A stretch of DNA of 64,000 nt from Paenibacillus periandrae (GCF_022458865.1 NZ_JAJNMU010000001.1:62001-126000); one strand, 5' to 3'. Numbered from the stretch's first letter, positions 6,910 through 16,152 are shown. Made by a program: numbers and translations. The notes: a model not told the origin generated them from the sequence alone.

Positions 6910-8115
6910 ATGAGTTCAGCTTCGTCATCAAGTAAACCCGCGTTTTCCATTCAGCCAGCACAGCGTATGCAGCAGCTTCCTACCCAGTTTTTCGCCACTC
7001 TCGTAAGTAAAGCTAACGCACAAATAGCTGCGGGCCATGACGTCATTAACTTGGGACAAGGCAATCCCGATCAGCCTACTCCTGCTCATATCGTCAAGGA
7101 ATTGCAGGTTGCTGCCGAAAATCCACTGTATCATCGGTACCCACCCTTCAACGGATTCCCTTTTCTTAAACAAGCTGTCGCCAAGCGGTTTAAAGAGGAT
7201 TATAATGTTGATCTGGACCCGGATACCGAGGTTGCCATCTTGTTCGGCGGTAAAACGGGACTTGTGGAAATAAGCCAATGCCTGCTTAATCCAGGCGACG
7301 TCTGCCTTGTTCCTGATCCCGGCTATCCGGATTACTGGTCAGGTGTTGCGCTTTCCGGAGCCAAAATGGCCTTCATGCCTTTGCGCGAGTCCAATGCCTT
7401 TTTGCCAGATTACAGTGCTTTGTCCGTAGAGGATATTAACAAAGCCAAGCTGATGTTTATTAATTATCCAAACAATCCTACAGGAGCCTCAGCACCAGCT
7501 TCGTTTTATGAAGAAACGATTCGTTTTGCCGAGCAAAATGGTATTGTGGTTGCGAGTGACTTTGCTTACGGTGCACTTGGTTTTGACGGACATAAACCGG
7601 TCAGCTTTTTGCAATTGCCCGGAGCCAAGGAAGTTGGTATAGAGTTCTATACACTGTCCAAAACGTATAATATGGCAGGCTGGCGAGTTGGCTTTGCACT
7701 CGGTAATAAAGAGCTTGTCCGTTTGATCAATCTCATTCAGGATCATTATTATTGCAGTCTGTTTGGCGGTATTCAGGCCGCTGCCGCTGCTGCTTTGACA
7801 GGTCCACAGGATTGTGTCGCCTACTTGCTTGCCACATATCAAGGTCGTCGCGATGCGTTATACAGCTCCCTGGATCAGATTGGCTGGAAAGCACAACGTT
7901 CACAAGGCTCTTTCTTTACGTGGCTGCCTGTACCTAAGGGCCACACCTCCGCCTCGCTCGCCGATCTGCTGCTTGAGCAGGCCAAGATCGTGGTTGCACC
8001 CGGAATCGGATTCGGTGAAAGCGGCGAAGGCTACGTGCGACTCGGACTTCTGGCACCGGAACCGCGATTGCAGGAAGCCGTCGAGCGAATCGCGAAGCTG
8101 CACTTGTTTGACTAA
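6910..8115 (+). CDS. mtnE: Methionine-salvage aminotransferase (KMTB to methionine)
   Basis: The 401-residue fold-type I PLP aminotransferase aligns closely with remembered B. subtilis MtnE (YkrV). Shared stretches include INLGQGNPDQPTPAHIV, LFGGKTGLVE, VPDPGYPDYWSGV and the PLP lysine in YTLSKTYNMAGWRVGF (about residues 251-266). It converts 4-methylthio-2-oxobutyrate to methionine, with glutamine or other amino acids as donor. It is transcribed divergently from the methyltransferase/mtnU pair. I found no SAM (S-box) riboswitch in the 220-base upstream gap, unlike the B. subtilis gene. The proline T-box follows the stop within 50 bases, so mtnE is probably its own unit. Confidence 0.92.
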   Translation: MSSASSSSKPAFSIQPAQRMQQLPTQFFATLVSKANAQIAAGHDVINLGQGNPDQPTPAHIVKELQVAAENPLYHRYPPFNGFPFLKQAVAKRFKEDYNVDLDPDTEVAILFGGKTGLVEISQCLLNPGDVCLVPDPGYPDYWSGVALSGAKMAFMPLRESNAFLPDYSALSVEDINKAKLMFINYPNNPTGASAPASFYEETIRFAEQNGIVVASDFAYGALGFDGHKPVSFLQLPGAKEVGIEFYTLSKTYNMAGWRVGFALGNKELVRLINLIQDHYYCSLFGGIQAAAAAALTGPQDCVAYLLATYQGRRDALYSSLDQIGWKAQRSQGSFFTWLPVPKGHTSASLADLLLEQAKIVVAPGIGFGESGEGYVRLGLLAPEPRLQEAVERIAKLHLFD

Positions 8116-8157
8116 TTTAGTTCAGTCCATTAACGGTTTCTAGCGAACTCTTGCTCC

Positions 8158-8186
8158 TTTACAACCGAATGGCCTCATGCTATGCT
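8158..8186 (+). promoter_or_regulatory. Promoter of the proBAC-mtnWXB operon
   Basis: TTTACA (8158-8163) and TATGCT (8181-8186) are separated by 17 bases. Transcription would start near 8193, just ahead of the T-box stem I. Confidence 0.6.
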
Positions 8187-8192
8187 ATAAAA

Positions 8193-8427
8193 AGCAAACG
8201 TGATGATGGGATTAGTAGAAAGCCCCCCGTGTACAGAGAGTAAATTCCACTGGCTGCAAGAATTTACCGCGAAGACTTATCGAACCCGCCCCGGAACGGC
8301 CAGTGACGAGCTGGACGGCCTGCCTTGCTGTTACCTAAGGCCTATTAAGTTGGATGTTCATCATCAATTAAGGTGGTACCGCGGAAGTTCATGCTTTCGT
8401 CCTTAGAGGACGGGGGCTTTTTGTGCA
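8193..8427 (+). promoter_or_regulatory. Proline-specific T-box leader (tRNA-sensing attenuator)
   Basis: This fills most of the 323-base gap before proB. Conserved T-box parts occur in order: the AGTAG motif at 8214-8218, the specifier region GAA-CCC-G with codon CCC (Pro) at 8285-8287, and the T-box AGGTGGTACCGCGG at 8371-8384. The terminator GCTTTCGTCC / GGACGGGGGC with T5 lies at 8393-8423. The TGGT bulge predicts a tRNA ending in ACCA, consistent with tRNA-Pro. Uncharged tRNA-Pro would stabilise the antiterminator and switch on the downstream genes. The specifier was located by pattern, not by folding. Confidence 0.92.
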
Positions 8428-8438
8428 TAAATCGGGAA

Positions 8439-9572
8439 ATGAGTGATGGAACTGTGCAGTATCAAACCATTGTAGTGAAAATTGGAAGCAGCTCTCTTAC
8501 CTCCGATGAGGGAGGGATCAATCGAAGTAAGATCGTATTTTTTGCCGCTGAGCTGGCGCGCCTGCATCGTCAAGGGTTTCAGCTGCTGCTCGTGACCTCG
8601 GGTGCTGTCGCTGCAGGCTTTCGAGAAATAGGCTACGCGGCTCGTCCAAAGAATGTTCATGAAAAGCAAGCATCCGCAGCCGTCGGGCAAGCCTTGCTGA
8701 TGCAGGCTTACAATGAGGCTTTTGCCGCCCATGGAATTGGTGTCGGACAAATACTGCTGACACGTTCGGACTTTTCCAACCGCAAACGAATCCATAACGC
8801 AACCATGACGATTGAGGAACTGTTAAAGCATCGCATACTCCCGATTATCAACGAAAACGATACTGTAGCGGTTGACGAGCTCAGCTTGAAATTCGGAGAT
8901 AACGATGCACTATCCGCACTCGTCGCGAACCTGGTCAAAGCCAAACAATTAATCATCATTACGGATACAGATGGCCTTTATACGGAAGATCCACGCAAAA
9001 ATGCGGATGCCAAGCGAATTGAACGCGTGCTGGAAATCAATGAAGAAATGATTCGTATTGCCGGAGGCTCCGGCTCGTCTGTGGGAACCGGTGGCATGCG
9101 TTCCAAGATTGAGGCAGCCAGGATCGCAATGCGCGGCGGTGTTTCCGTATTTGTCGGACGTGTCCTTGAGGATGGCGATTTGGAGCTTGCTGCCAGCAAC
9201 ACGGGCAAAGGCACATATTTTGATACGAGTCAGCACAACTTGCCTATGAAAAAGCAATGGCTTGGGTTCCACTCCATGCCGCTTGGCCATATTATGGTCG
9301 ATGCTGGAGCTGAGAACGCGCTTGTTGACGGTGGCCGAAGCTTACTCCCCGCAGGAGTAACCGAGGTTGAAGGTGATTTTCACCCGGGCGATGTGGTGGA
9401 AGTCATCAATAACCAACGGCAAATCATTGGAAGAGGCGTTGTGAATTACACGATCTGGCAGCTTAAAGCTGTCGCAGGCCTCAGCACGGAGGAAGTTCAA
9501 AAACGAATTGAGGTCCCTCGGATCGAAGTGATTCATCGGGATGAATGGATCACCCTATCCGTCCACAAATAA
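8439..9572 (+). CDS. proB: Glutamate 5-kinase
   Basis: First step of proline synthesis: glutamate plus ATP to gamma-glutamyl phosphate. 377 residues: an amino-acid-kinase domain (VVKIGSSSLTS near 12-22, LVTSGAVAAGF, PIINENDTVAVDE, LIIITDTDGLYT, VGTGGMRSKIEAA) and a C-terminal PUA domain (about 285-370), the usual long form. The open frame extends back into the T-box terminator. I chose ATG 8439 as the first start beyond it; its ribosome site is weak (GGGAA), so a slightly later GTG is possible. It heads the proB-proA-proC-mtnW-mtnX-mtnB series. Confidence 0.93.
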   Translation: MSDGTVQYQTIVVKIGSSSLTSDEGGINRSKIVFFAAELARLHRQGFQLLLVTSGAVAAGFREIGYAARPKNVHEKQASAAVGQALLMQAYNEAFAAHGIGVGQILLTRSDFSNRKRIHNATMTIEELLKHRILPIINENDTVAVDELSLKFGDNDALSALVANLVKAKQLIIITDTDGLYTEDPRKNADAKRIERVLEINEEMIRIAGGSGSSVGTGGMRSKIEAARIAMRGGVSVFVGRVLEDGDLELAASNTGKGTYFDTSQHNLPMKKQWLGFHSMPLGHIMVDAGAENALVDGGRSLLPAGVTEVEGDFHPGDVVEVINNQRQIIGRGVVNYTIWQLKAVAGLSTEEVQKRIEVPRIEVIHRDEWITLSVHK

Positions 9573-9593
9573 ACTTTCTCAGGAGGAACTCCC

Positions 9594-10871
9594 ATGGAAT
9601 CTTTGGATCAACAAACAATCACAACCAGCGAGGTCGTACAAAAAGCAACTTTAGCCAAACAGGCTGCTCCCCGTTTAAGCCTGCTGACAACTGAACAAAA
9701 AAATACTGCCCTGCTCTTGATAGCTGACGCTCTTATAGAAGAAACACCGTCCATTTTGACAGCTAATGCTGAGGATCTGCACCTTGGGCGAAAAAACGGG
9801 ACTAGCGATTCCCTGTTGGATCGTATTGCTCTGAATGAACACCGTATTGCCGCCATGGCGGAAGGCTTGCGTCAGGTTGTGGCGCTGCCTGATCCTATTG
9901 GCGATATATTAGAACAAACAACGCGTCCCAATGGCCTGAATATTACAAAGATACGTGTACCTATCGGTGTTATCGGGATTATATATGAGGCACGTCCCAA
10001 CGTCACCGTTGATGCGGCTGCACTATGCCTCAAGACCGGCAATGCGGTCGTACTGCGTGGAGGGTCTGCAGCTCTATCCTCCAATCGCCGTATCGTGGAG
10101 GTTCTGCATGAAGCGCTCACCCGTTCCGATATCCCTGCCGACTGTTTGCAATTAATCGAAGATCCTGACCGGAGCTCGGTAGACCAAATGCTGAAGTTAA
10201 ATGGCTTGCTGGATGTCCTCATCCCGCGCGGTGGACACTCCCTGATTCAGAATGTTGTCAAAAATTCAACAGTTCCTGTTATTGAAACCGGAGCCGGGAT
10301 TTGCCATACTTATCTAGATGAAACTGCCGATTTCCAAATGGCATTGCAAATCGCTATCAATGCTAAAGTGCAGCGACCATCCGTATGCAACTCGATGGAA
10401 ACCATGCTTGTGCATGAACGGTTTGCAAAACAGCACTTGGCATCGATCGCTGAGCAGTTTATCGCCAACAACGTCGAGCTGCGTGGCGACAAACAGGCTC
10501 AAGCCCTGTTTTCAGCAATCAAACCCGCTTCTGACGAGGACTGGCATACGGAATACAGCGACTATATTTTGAATATCCGGATCGTAAGCTCTTTGGATGA
10601 AGCGCTACAGCATATTCGTCTCCATGGCACCCAGCACTCCGAATGTATTGTCACTGCCAACGAAGCCAATGCGGAACGTTTTCTGCAGGAAGTCGATGCG
10701 GCTGCGGTATACCACAATGCCTCCACCCGGTTTACTGATGGATTCGAATTCGGTTTCGGCGCTGAAATCGGCATCAGTACACAAAAGCTGCATGCACGCG
10801 GGCCAATGGGACTTCCTGCATTAACCTCTACGAAATTCCGTATTTTGGGCAATGGACAAATCCGCGGCTAG
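9594..10871 (+). CDS. proA: Glutamate-5-semialdehyde dehydrogenase (gamma-glutamyl phosphate reductase)
   Basis: Second step of proline synthesis, NADPH-dependent reduction of gamma-glutamyl phosphate. 425 residues of aldehyde-dehydrogenase fold. Recognised stretches are VPIGVIGIIYEARPNVTVDA, the catalytic cysteine region in KVQRPSVCNSMET, and the C-terminal FGAEIGISTQKLHARGPMGL. AGGAGGAACTCCC precedes the ATG. It lies 21 bases after proB, so the two are co-translated. A short hairpin (10893-10907) sits between proA and proC. Confidence 0.95.
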   Translation: MESLDQQTITTSEVVQKATLAKQAAPRLSLLTTEQKNTALLLIADALIEETPSILTANAEDLHLGRKNGTSDSLLDRIALNEHRIAAMAEGLRQVVALPDPIGDILEQTTRPNGLNITKIRVPIGVIGIIYEARPNVTVDAAALCLKTGNAVVLRGGSAALSSNRRIVEVLHEALTRSDIPADCLQLIEDPDRSSVDQMLKLNGLLDVLIPRGGHSLIQNVVKNSTVPVIETGAGICHTYLDETADFQMALQIAINAKVQRPSVCNSMETMLVHERFAKQHLASIAEQFIANNVELRGDKQAQALFSAIKPASDEDWHTEYSDYILNIRIVSSLDEALQHIRLHGTQHSECIVTANEANAERFLQEVDAAAVYHNASTRFTDGFEFGFGAEIGISTQKLHARGPMGLPALTSTKFRILGNGQIRG

Positions 10872-10930
10872 TAGAACGTGTTCAAGCAGTCTCGATTCGA
10901 CGAATCGTTTCAATTAAAGGAGAAATTACA

Positions 10931-11797
10931 TTGACATTTTTATCTACAGCTCGTATTACGTTTGTCGGAGCCGGCTCGATGGCCGAAGCGATCTTACGCG
11001 GACTCACCGCTGATGAAAACAGCAATAAACAGCGAATTACCGTACTGAATCGCTCAGATGTAGATCGTCTGCAATTCCTCCAGCAAAGTTACGGGGTTAG
11101 CCTTGCAGTCGATGCAGAGCAGCGTGCTGAAGCTATTGCTGCCGCAGATGTTGTTTTTGTAGCTTTTAAACCCAAGGATGCTATTGAAGGACTCCTATCG
11201 ATCAAATCGTTATTAAAGCCTTCGCAGCTGTTAGTCTCCGTTATCGCAGGTTTGTCCATCACAACTATGGAAATGATCCTGGGTACTTCGGGTCAGCCTA
11301 TCGCACGTACCATGCCGAACACTTCAAGCGCTATCGGGCTCGGAGCAACTGGCATCAGCTTTTCCAAAAGTGTTACGACTGAGCAGCGGGAGCTCACTAC
11401 ACAAATGTTCGCCTCGACCGGCATCGTCACGATTGTTGAGGAAGCAAGACTGGACATTGTAACCGGTGTGTCAGGAAGTGGACCTGCTTATATTTATTAT
11501 ATGATGGAAGCCATGATCGAAGGTGGTGTTCGGGGTGGTCTCACGCCGGAAGCTGCCAAAGAGCTTACGATCCAAACCGTGCTCGGTGCAGCGCAAATGG
11601 TTCAACAAACCGGTGAAGCGCCTGCTGATCTCCGTCGGAAGGTAACTTCTCCAAATGGCACCACCCAAGCAGCCATTGAAATGCTGGATCAGCATCAATT
11701 TGCTATTGGAGTGACGAAGGCTGTTTTACGCGCTTCAGAACGTGCCAATGAGCTTGGCAAAACGATCAGTGCGCAGGCAAGTGAAATCAAATTCTAA
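10931..11797 (+). CDS. proC: Pyrroline-5-carboxylate reductase
   Basis: Last step of proline synthesis, reducing pyrroline-5-carboxylate with NAD(P)H. 288 residues with an N-terminal Rossmann motif (FVGAGSMAEAILRGL, about 11-25). The C-terminal dimer domain carries TGVSGSGPAYIYYMMEAM and VTSPNGTTQAAIEM, both diagnostic of ProC. It starts with TTG after AAAGGAG. It follows proA by 59 bases and is followed 17 bases later by mtnW. Confidence 0.94.
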   Translation: MTFLSTARITFVGAGSMAEAILRGLTADENSNKQRITVLNRSDVDRLQFLQQSYGVSLAVDAEQRAEAIAAADVVFVAFKPKDAIEGLLSIKSLLKPSQLLVSVIAGLSITTMEMILGTSGQPIARTMPNTSSAIGLGATGISFSKSVTTEQRELTTQMFASTGIVTIVEEARLDIVTGVSGSGPAYIYYMMEAMIEGGVRGGLTPEAAKELTIQTVLGAAQMVQQTGEAPADLRRKVTSPNGTTQAAIEMLDQHQFAIGVTKAVLRASERANELGKTISAQASEIKF

Positions 11798-11814
11798 TTA
11801 AGCAGGTGAAGCTC

Positions 11815-13092
11815 TTGTCATATTCTTACTGTTCAGCAACTTATCGCTGCTATGACGAAAAGGCTGATTTCAATAAAAAAGCGCTCGGTATCGCCGTCGG
11901 CTTGACCGTAGGCAGCTGGACCGATTTACCCGAAGCCAAAAAGGCAGATATGGAGCGGCATCTCGGTAAAGTGATTAGTGTTGACGTTCATGAACCTGAC
12001 AGCAGCAGTGGAGAAACCGCCTCTGAGCGGTACGCTGATATCCAGATCGCTTATCCAGACTTGAACTTCAGCCGTGACATCCCGGCACTGCTCGTGACCG
12101 TGTTTGGCAAGCTGTCGATGGATGGTCGAATCAAGCTAATCGACTTATCCTTCTCAGAGGAATTTATATCCGGCTTCCAGGGACCGAAATTTGGTCTCGA
12201 GGGCGTTCGCAAGCTGCTTGGAGTCCCAGACCGTCCTCTCCTGATGAGTATTTTCAAATCTGTTATCGGTCATGATTTGCCGACACTTCGTGAGCAATTT
12301 TATTTGCAGGCGCTTGGCGGCGTCGATCTGATTAAGGACGATGAAATTTTGTTCGAAAACCCTCTTACTCCTTTGGAAAAGCGGGTTGAGGTATGCATGG
12401 AGGCTGCAGCACAAGCCGAACAAGAAACCGGACAAAAGCTGCTATATGCCGTTAATCTGACAGGTCCAACCTTCAGTCTTCTAGATCAAGCACGTAAAGC
12501 GATACAAGCTGGCGCCAACGCTCTGCTGTTCAATGTATTGGCTTACGGCTTCGATGTATTGAATGAACTTAGCCGCCATCCTGACATCAAGGTGCCTATC
12601 ATGGCCCATCCGGCAATGGCCGGAGCCTTGTATCCTTCAGCTTATCATGGAATTTCGGCTAATGTCCTGCTCGGCAAGCTGATGCGTCTGGCGGGAGCCG
12701 ATATCGTATTGTTCCCATCCCCTTACGGTTCTGTCGTCATGCCGCGAGAAGAAAATATGGCGATCAAGCAAGCATTACTTACCGAGAACAAGGCTGATTA
12801 CGTATTTCACTCATCCTCACATCAGCCACTTTCTCTGCGCAGCAGCTTTCCGGTACCATCCGCAGGCATTCATCCGGGATTGGTTCCACTCATCCTGAAG
12901 GATTTTGGCAATCAAACGATCGTTAACGCTGGCGGAGGTATTCATGGCCATCCGATGGGTACAGTAGCTGGCGGCCATGCATTTCGCCAAGCGATAGATG
13001 GATGCTTGGCAGGTCAGTCCCTCAAAACATACGCCCTTCAGCATCCTGAGCTTAACGCCGCGATTGAAGCCTGGGGGCTTAGAGAATCATGA
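11815..13092 (+). CDS. mtnW: 2,3-diketo-5-methylthiopentyl-1-phosphate enolase (RuBisCO-like protein)
   Basis: Methionine-salvage enolase. 425 residues with RuBisCO-large-chain fold. The motif GGVDLIKDDE carries the lysine that is carbamylated and binds Mg2+, and FGKLS, PGPKFG-like QGPKFGLEGVRKLLG, PYGSVVMPR, AGIHPG and GGGIHGHP match the YkrW/MtnW branch rather than true RuBisCO. The TTG at 11815 is used because AGGTGA lies 6 bases upstream; the GTG at 11806 is within that site. The stop overlaps mtnX by 4 bases. It apparently shares a transcript with the proline genes. Confidence 0.93.
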   Translation: MSYSYCSATYRCYDEKADFNKKALGIAVGLTVGSWTDLPEAKKADMERHLGKVISVDVHEPDSSSGETASERYADIQIAYPDLNFSRDIPALLVTVFGKLSMDGRIKLIDLSFSEEFISGFQGPKFGLEGVRKLLGVPDRPLLMSIFKSVIGHDLPTLREQFYLQALGGVDLIKDDEILFENPLTPLEKRVEVCMEAAAQAEQETGQKLLYAVNLTGPTFSLLDQARKAIQAGANALLFNVLAYGFDVLNELSRHPDIKVPIMAHPAMAGALYPSAYHGISANVLLGKLMRLAGADIVLFPSPYGSVVMPREENMAIKQALLTENKADYVFHSSSHQPLSLRSSFPVPSAGIHPGLVPLILKDFGNQTIVNAGGGIHGHPMGTVAGGHAFRQAIDGCLAGQSLKTYALQHPELNAAIEAWGLRES

Positions 13093-13751
13093 GTCGTCAA
13101 CGTATTATCTTTTGCGACTTCGACGGTACGATTACCGTCAATGACAACATCGTAGCGATCATGAAGCACTTTAAGCCGGAAGGCTGGGAATCGTTGGTCG
13201 AACACGTGATTTCGAAGAAAATGACGATCCGGGAAGGTGTTGGGCGGATGTTTGCTTTACTGCCAACCTCACGCAGGCAGGAGGTCGTCGATTATGCGAT
13301 CAACAACGTGACGATTCGTGACGGATTTGCTGAGCTGTTAGCCTACTGTAAGGAGCAGCACATTGAATTTTATGTGACCAGCGGCGGCATCGATTTTTTC
13401 GTGTATCCGGTATTGTCAGCCTTTCCGATTCCACATGACCATATTTATTGCAACGCCAGTAATTTCAATGGAAGCCATATTGAGATTGTATGGCCCCATG
13501 CTTGCGATGAGCATTGTCACAATGACTGCGGTATGTGCAAAACGACGATTATACGACGCTATTCCCCTGATCACTACGAGCGTATCCTGATTGGGGACAG
13601 TGTGACCGATTTCGAAGGCGCAAAGCTCGTTGAAACGATATTTGCCCGTTCCCATCTGATTGATCTGTGCAGTGAGCTCGGTTTGAATTATTTCCCATTT
13701 GATGATTTTCATGAGGTAATCCAGCGTATAGAGGAGATGAGCGTACAATGA
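13089..13751 (+). CDS. mtnX: 2-hydroxy-3-keto-5-methylthiopentenyl-1-phosphate phosphatase
   Basis: 220 residues, HAD superfamily. The nucleophile motif DFDGT (residues 10-14), the threonine/serine motif YVTSGGIDFFV and the acidic motif ILIGDSVTDFEGAK match remembered MtnX (YkrX). A Cys/His-rich insertion (HACDEHCHNDCGMCK, about 137-151) is typical of the MtnX group and may bind metal. It dephosphorylates the MtnW product to the acireductone. It overlaps both neighbours by four bases (ATGA). Confidence 0.93.
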   Translation: MSRQRIIFCDFDGTITVNDNIVAIMKHFKPEGWESLVEHVISKKMTIREGVGRMFALLPTSRRQEVVDYAINNVTIRDGFAELLAYCKEQHIEFYVTSGGIDFFVYPVLSAFPIPHDHIYCNASNFNGSHIEIVWPHACDEHCHNDCGMCKTTIIRRYSPDHYERILIGDSVTDFEGAKLVETIFARSHLIDLCSELGLNYFPFDDFHEVIQRIEEMSVQ

Positions 13752-14395
13752 CAAATCCAGCTGAGCTTCGCTTGGAGGATAAGCAGCAGGCCTTTGCCGA
13801 GCTGCGCGAGATTAAGGCAACCTTGGCCAACAAAGGCTGGTTTCCAGCAACAAGCGGCAATCTCTCGATCCGTGTTGGTGACTTTGCACCTGATCAATTT
13901 ACCTTTGCGATTTCCGCGAGCGGTAAAGATAAGTCCGTACATACACCATCCGATTTTTTGTTGGTCAATGAACATGGCAAGCCGACAGAAGCTACAGGGC
14001 TTAAGCCTTCAGCAGAAACATTGATCCATAAAGAGATATATCGTTTAACTGGCTGTGGCGCTATTTTGCATGTTCATACCGTGTTCAACAATATCGTCTC
14101 GGAGCTGTTCTGGGAACGCAAATCGATTCCTGTGGACGGCGTCGAATTGATCAAAGCCTTCAACATTTGGGAAGAGGAAGCCCATATTGAGATTCCTATT
14201 CTTCCTAACTATGCGGACATCCCGCGAATTGCTGAGCTGGTGGAAGGTGCGATCGTACCCAAGGTTCCAGGCATTATGCTGCGCAAGCATGGCATTTACG
14301 CATGGGGTGCCAACTGCTTTGAAGCCAAGCGCAATCTGGAGGCTTTCGAATTTTTGTTCGAATACGTCTACCGAATGGAACTATTGAAAAAATAG
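13748..14395 (+). CDS. mtnB: Methylthioribulose-1-phosphate dehydratase
   Basis: 215 residues of the class II aldolase/adducin fold. WFPATSGNLSIR, the zinc histidines in ILHVHT (H108, H110) and a third in RKHGIYAWG are as in MtnB (YkrY). It dehydrates methylthioribulose-1-phosphate to the diketone used by MtnW. It ends the operon; a strong hairpin terminator follows. The next B. subtilis gene, mtnD (acireductone dioxygenase), is absent here, as are mtnA and mtnK. Confidence 0.94.
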   Translation: MTNPAELRLEDKQQAFAELREIKATLANKGWFPATSGNLSIRVGDFAPDQFTFAISASGKDKSVHTPSDFLLVNEHGKPTEATGLKPSAETLIHKEIYRLTGCGAILHVHTVFNNIVSELFWERKSIPVDGVELIKAFNIWEEEAHIEIPILPNYADIPRIAELVEGAIVPKVPGIMLRKHGIYAWGANCFEAKRNLEAFEFLFEYVYRMELLKK

Positions 14396-14430
14396 TCCCG
14401 TTCATTCTCTACAAGTACAAATGGCTATAT

Positions 14431-14491
14431 AAAAGCCCCACTTTTGTTATCGCACAGTCATGAATGGCGATAACAGAAATGGGGCTTTTTT
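14431..14491. terminator. Bidirectional terminator between mtnB and pyrE
   Basis: Long hairpin with arms AAAAGCCCCA / TGGGGCTTTTTT and an inner TGTTATCGC / GCGATAACA. On the plus strand it ends in T6. On the minus strand TTTT follows the stem, so it can also end the pyrimidine operon, whose last gene stops at 14550. Confidence 0.85.
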
Positions 14492-14549
14492 CGATGCGTA
14501 TGTTGCTTTAAGGAACACACTTCCATAGAGAAGCTATGATAAATTCCAA

Positions 14550-15206
14550 TTATTTTCCATATTCGCTTGGATTGCTGCTCCATGATCTCAAGGCTTCAAG
14601 ATCACGCTGCTGAATACTGCCCTGTTGTAACGCTACATCCAATAAAATGGAATAATTAGTTAAGGTTTCGAATGGAATATTTGCCGCTTCAAAAGCTGCG
14701 GCTGCTTTCTCGAATTGATAAGAGAAGATACCAAGCACGCCCAGCGCCTTAGCTCCAGCATCATTTACAGCGAGCGCAACCTTTAAGGAGCTGCCCCCCG
14801 TAGAGATCAGATCCTCGATAACAACGGTTTTTTGTCCTGGGTGAATACTGCCTTCGATAAGGTTCTCCTTGCCGTGTCCCTTCGCTTTATCACGAACGTA
14901 AACCATGGGCAGATTCAGCTTTTGTGCTACCCATGCCGCATGTGGAATACCTCCCGTAGCAGCCCCTGCAATGACTTCCGCATCGGGAAAGTTCTCACGA
15001 ACCAGAGCAGCAAAACCTTCTGCTATCGCCTCACGAATGTCCGGATAAGAGATCGTCAGACGGTTATCGCAATAAATCGGTGATTTAAGTCCTGATGTCC
15101 AGGTGAACGGTTGGTCAGGTCGAAGTGCTACCGCACCGATCTGAAGTAAAGAACTGGCTACTTGCTCGGCAAGCTGTGGGTTCGTCTTAATTGATTGTGT
15201 ACTCAT
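14550..15206 (-). CDS. pyrE: Orotate phosphoribosyltransferase
   Basis: Adds phosphoribose to orotate to give OMP. 218 residues of type I PRTase fold with the PRPP loop VVIEDLISTGGSS (about 126-138), the N-terminal hood FTWTSGLKSPIYCDNR and the flexible loop VRDKAKGHGK. AAGGAGCGATGTATTT precedes the ATG. It is last in the pyr series, 149 bases after pyrF; that gap holds no visible terminator, so it is presumed co-transcribed. Confidence 0.95.
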   Translation of the reverse strand: MSTQSIKTNPQLAEQVASSLLQIGAVALRPDQPFTWTSGLKSPIYCDNRLTISYPDIREAIAEGFAALVRENFPDAEVIAGAATGGIPHAAWVAQKLNLPMVYVRDKAKGHGKENLIEGSIHPGQKTVVIEDLISTGGSSLKVALAVNDAGAKALGVLGIFSYQFEKAAAAFEAANIPFETLTNYSILLDVALQQGSIQQRDLEALRSWSSNPSEYGK

Positions 15207-15355
15207 AAATACATCGCTCCTTAAATAGTCAATTAGTGGTGAACCGGCTTCATCTATGTCTTGTTACACTGCCATCATTATACATTGGGTACCACACAAC
15301 TTGTCGATGCAACCGTTATAACATGGCCAAGCTGCTATTGCTTTTCGATACATCA

Positions 15356-16084
15356 TTAGATCGACGCAATAATGCTTTCCAGGGCACCGCGAGGGTCCTG
15401 AGCAGCCGTGATCGGTCTTCCAATTACAATAAAATCCGTACCTTGCGCAAAAGCTTCTGCCGGTGTCAATACCCGTGACTGATCGCCAATATCTGAACCT
15501 GCCGGACGAATACCCGGAGTTACTGTTACAAAACCAGAACCGCAGGCTTCCTTGATCCGAACTACCTCTAATGGCGAAGCGACAACTCCAGCTAGTCCAG
15601 CTGATTGCGCCAAGGCCGCATAACGAAGAACGGCTGCTTCCACCGAGCCTGCCAATCCGATTTCCTCGTTCATCACCTGCTGGCTTGTACTTGTCAGCTG
15701 TGTCACGCCAATAACCAACGGATGTGCAAGAGCATGCGTACCACTCTTTAATGCCTTATCCACGCCTTCCATGGCTGACTCCAGCATGTATTTGCCGCCA
15801 GCCACATGCACATTAAACATGTCGACTCCAAGCCTTGTGATGCTTTCTGAGCCGCCTTTTACCGTGTTGGGTATATCGTGCATTTTCAGATCCAAAAACA
15901 CCTTGTAGCCCTGTTCCTTCAAGCTGAGCACGAACTGGGGTCCCGCACTGTAGAATAACTGCATCCCTACCTTCATGTAGCATGGAATGCCTTGTAACGC
16001 TTCCACTAACTGACGAGCCTGACCCGCTTCTGCATAATCGAGTGCCACCATAATCCGTTCTGCCACTTTAGCTGGTACTGTCAT
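15356..16084 (-). CDS. pyrF: Orotidine-5'-phosphate decarboxylase
   Basis: Final step to UMP. 242 residues; IMVALDYAEAGQ at the start, the catalytic KVFLDLKMHDIPNTV segment, and TPGIRPAG plus IVIGRPITAAQDP at the phosphate end. The open frame continues 68 codons upstream, but AGGAGG precedes ATG 16084 and the family starts here. The gap to carB contains a 12-bp inverted repeat. Confidence 0.95.
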   Translation of the reverse strand: MTVPAKVAERIMVALDYAEAGQARQLVEALQGIPCYMKVGMQLFYSAGPQFVLSLKEQGYKVFLDLKMHDIPNTVKGGSESITRLGVDMFNVHVAGGKYMLESAMEGVDKALKSGTHALAHPLVIGVTQLTSTSQQVMNEEIGLAGSVEAAVLRYAALAQSAGLAGVVASPLEVVRIKEACGSGFVTVTPGIRPAGSDIGDQSRVLTPAEAFAQGTDFIVIGRPITAAQDPRGALESIIASI

Positions 16085-16152
16085 TCTATAATCGCCTCCT
16101 GATTCATACTGCGTTCCAGTTGACACCTTGCGGCTCAGCCGCCTTATCATGG

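Noticed and set aside
8373-8438. Upstream extension of the proB reading frame
   Set aside because: It runs through the T-box motif and terminator hairpin; family starts align with the ATG at 8439.
11806-11814. GTG start for mtnW
   Set aside because: It lies within the ribosome site of the TTG at 11815 and has no site of its own.
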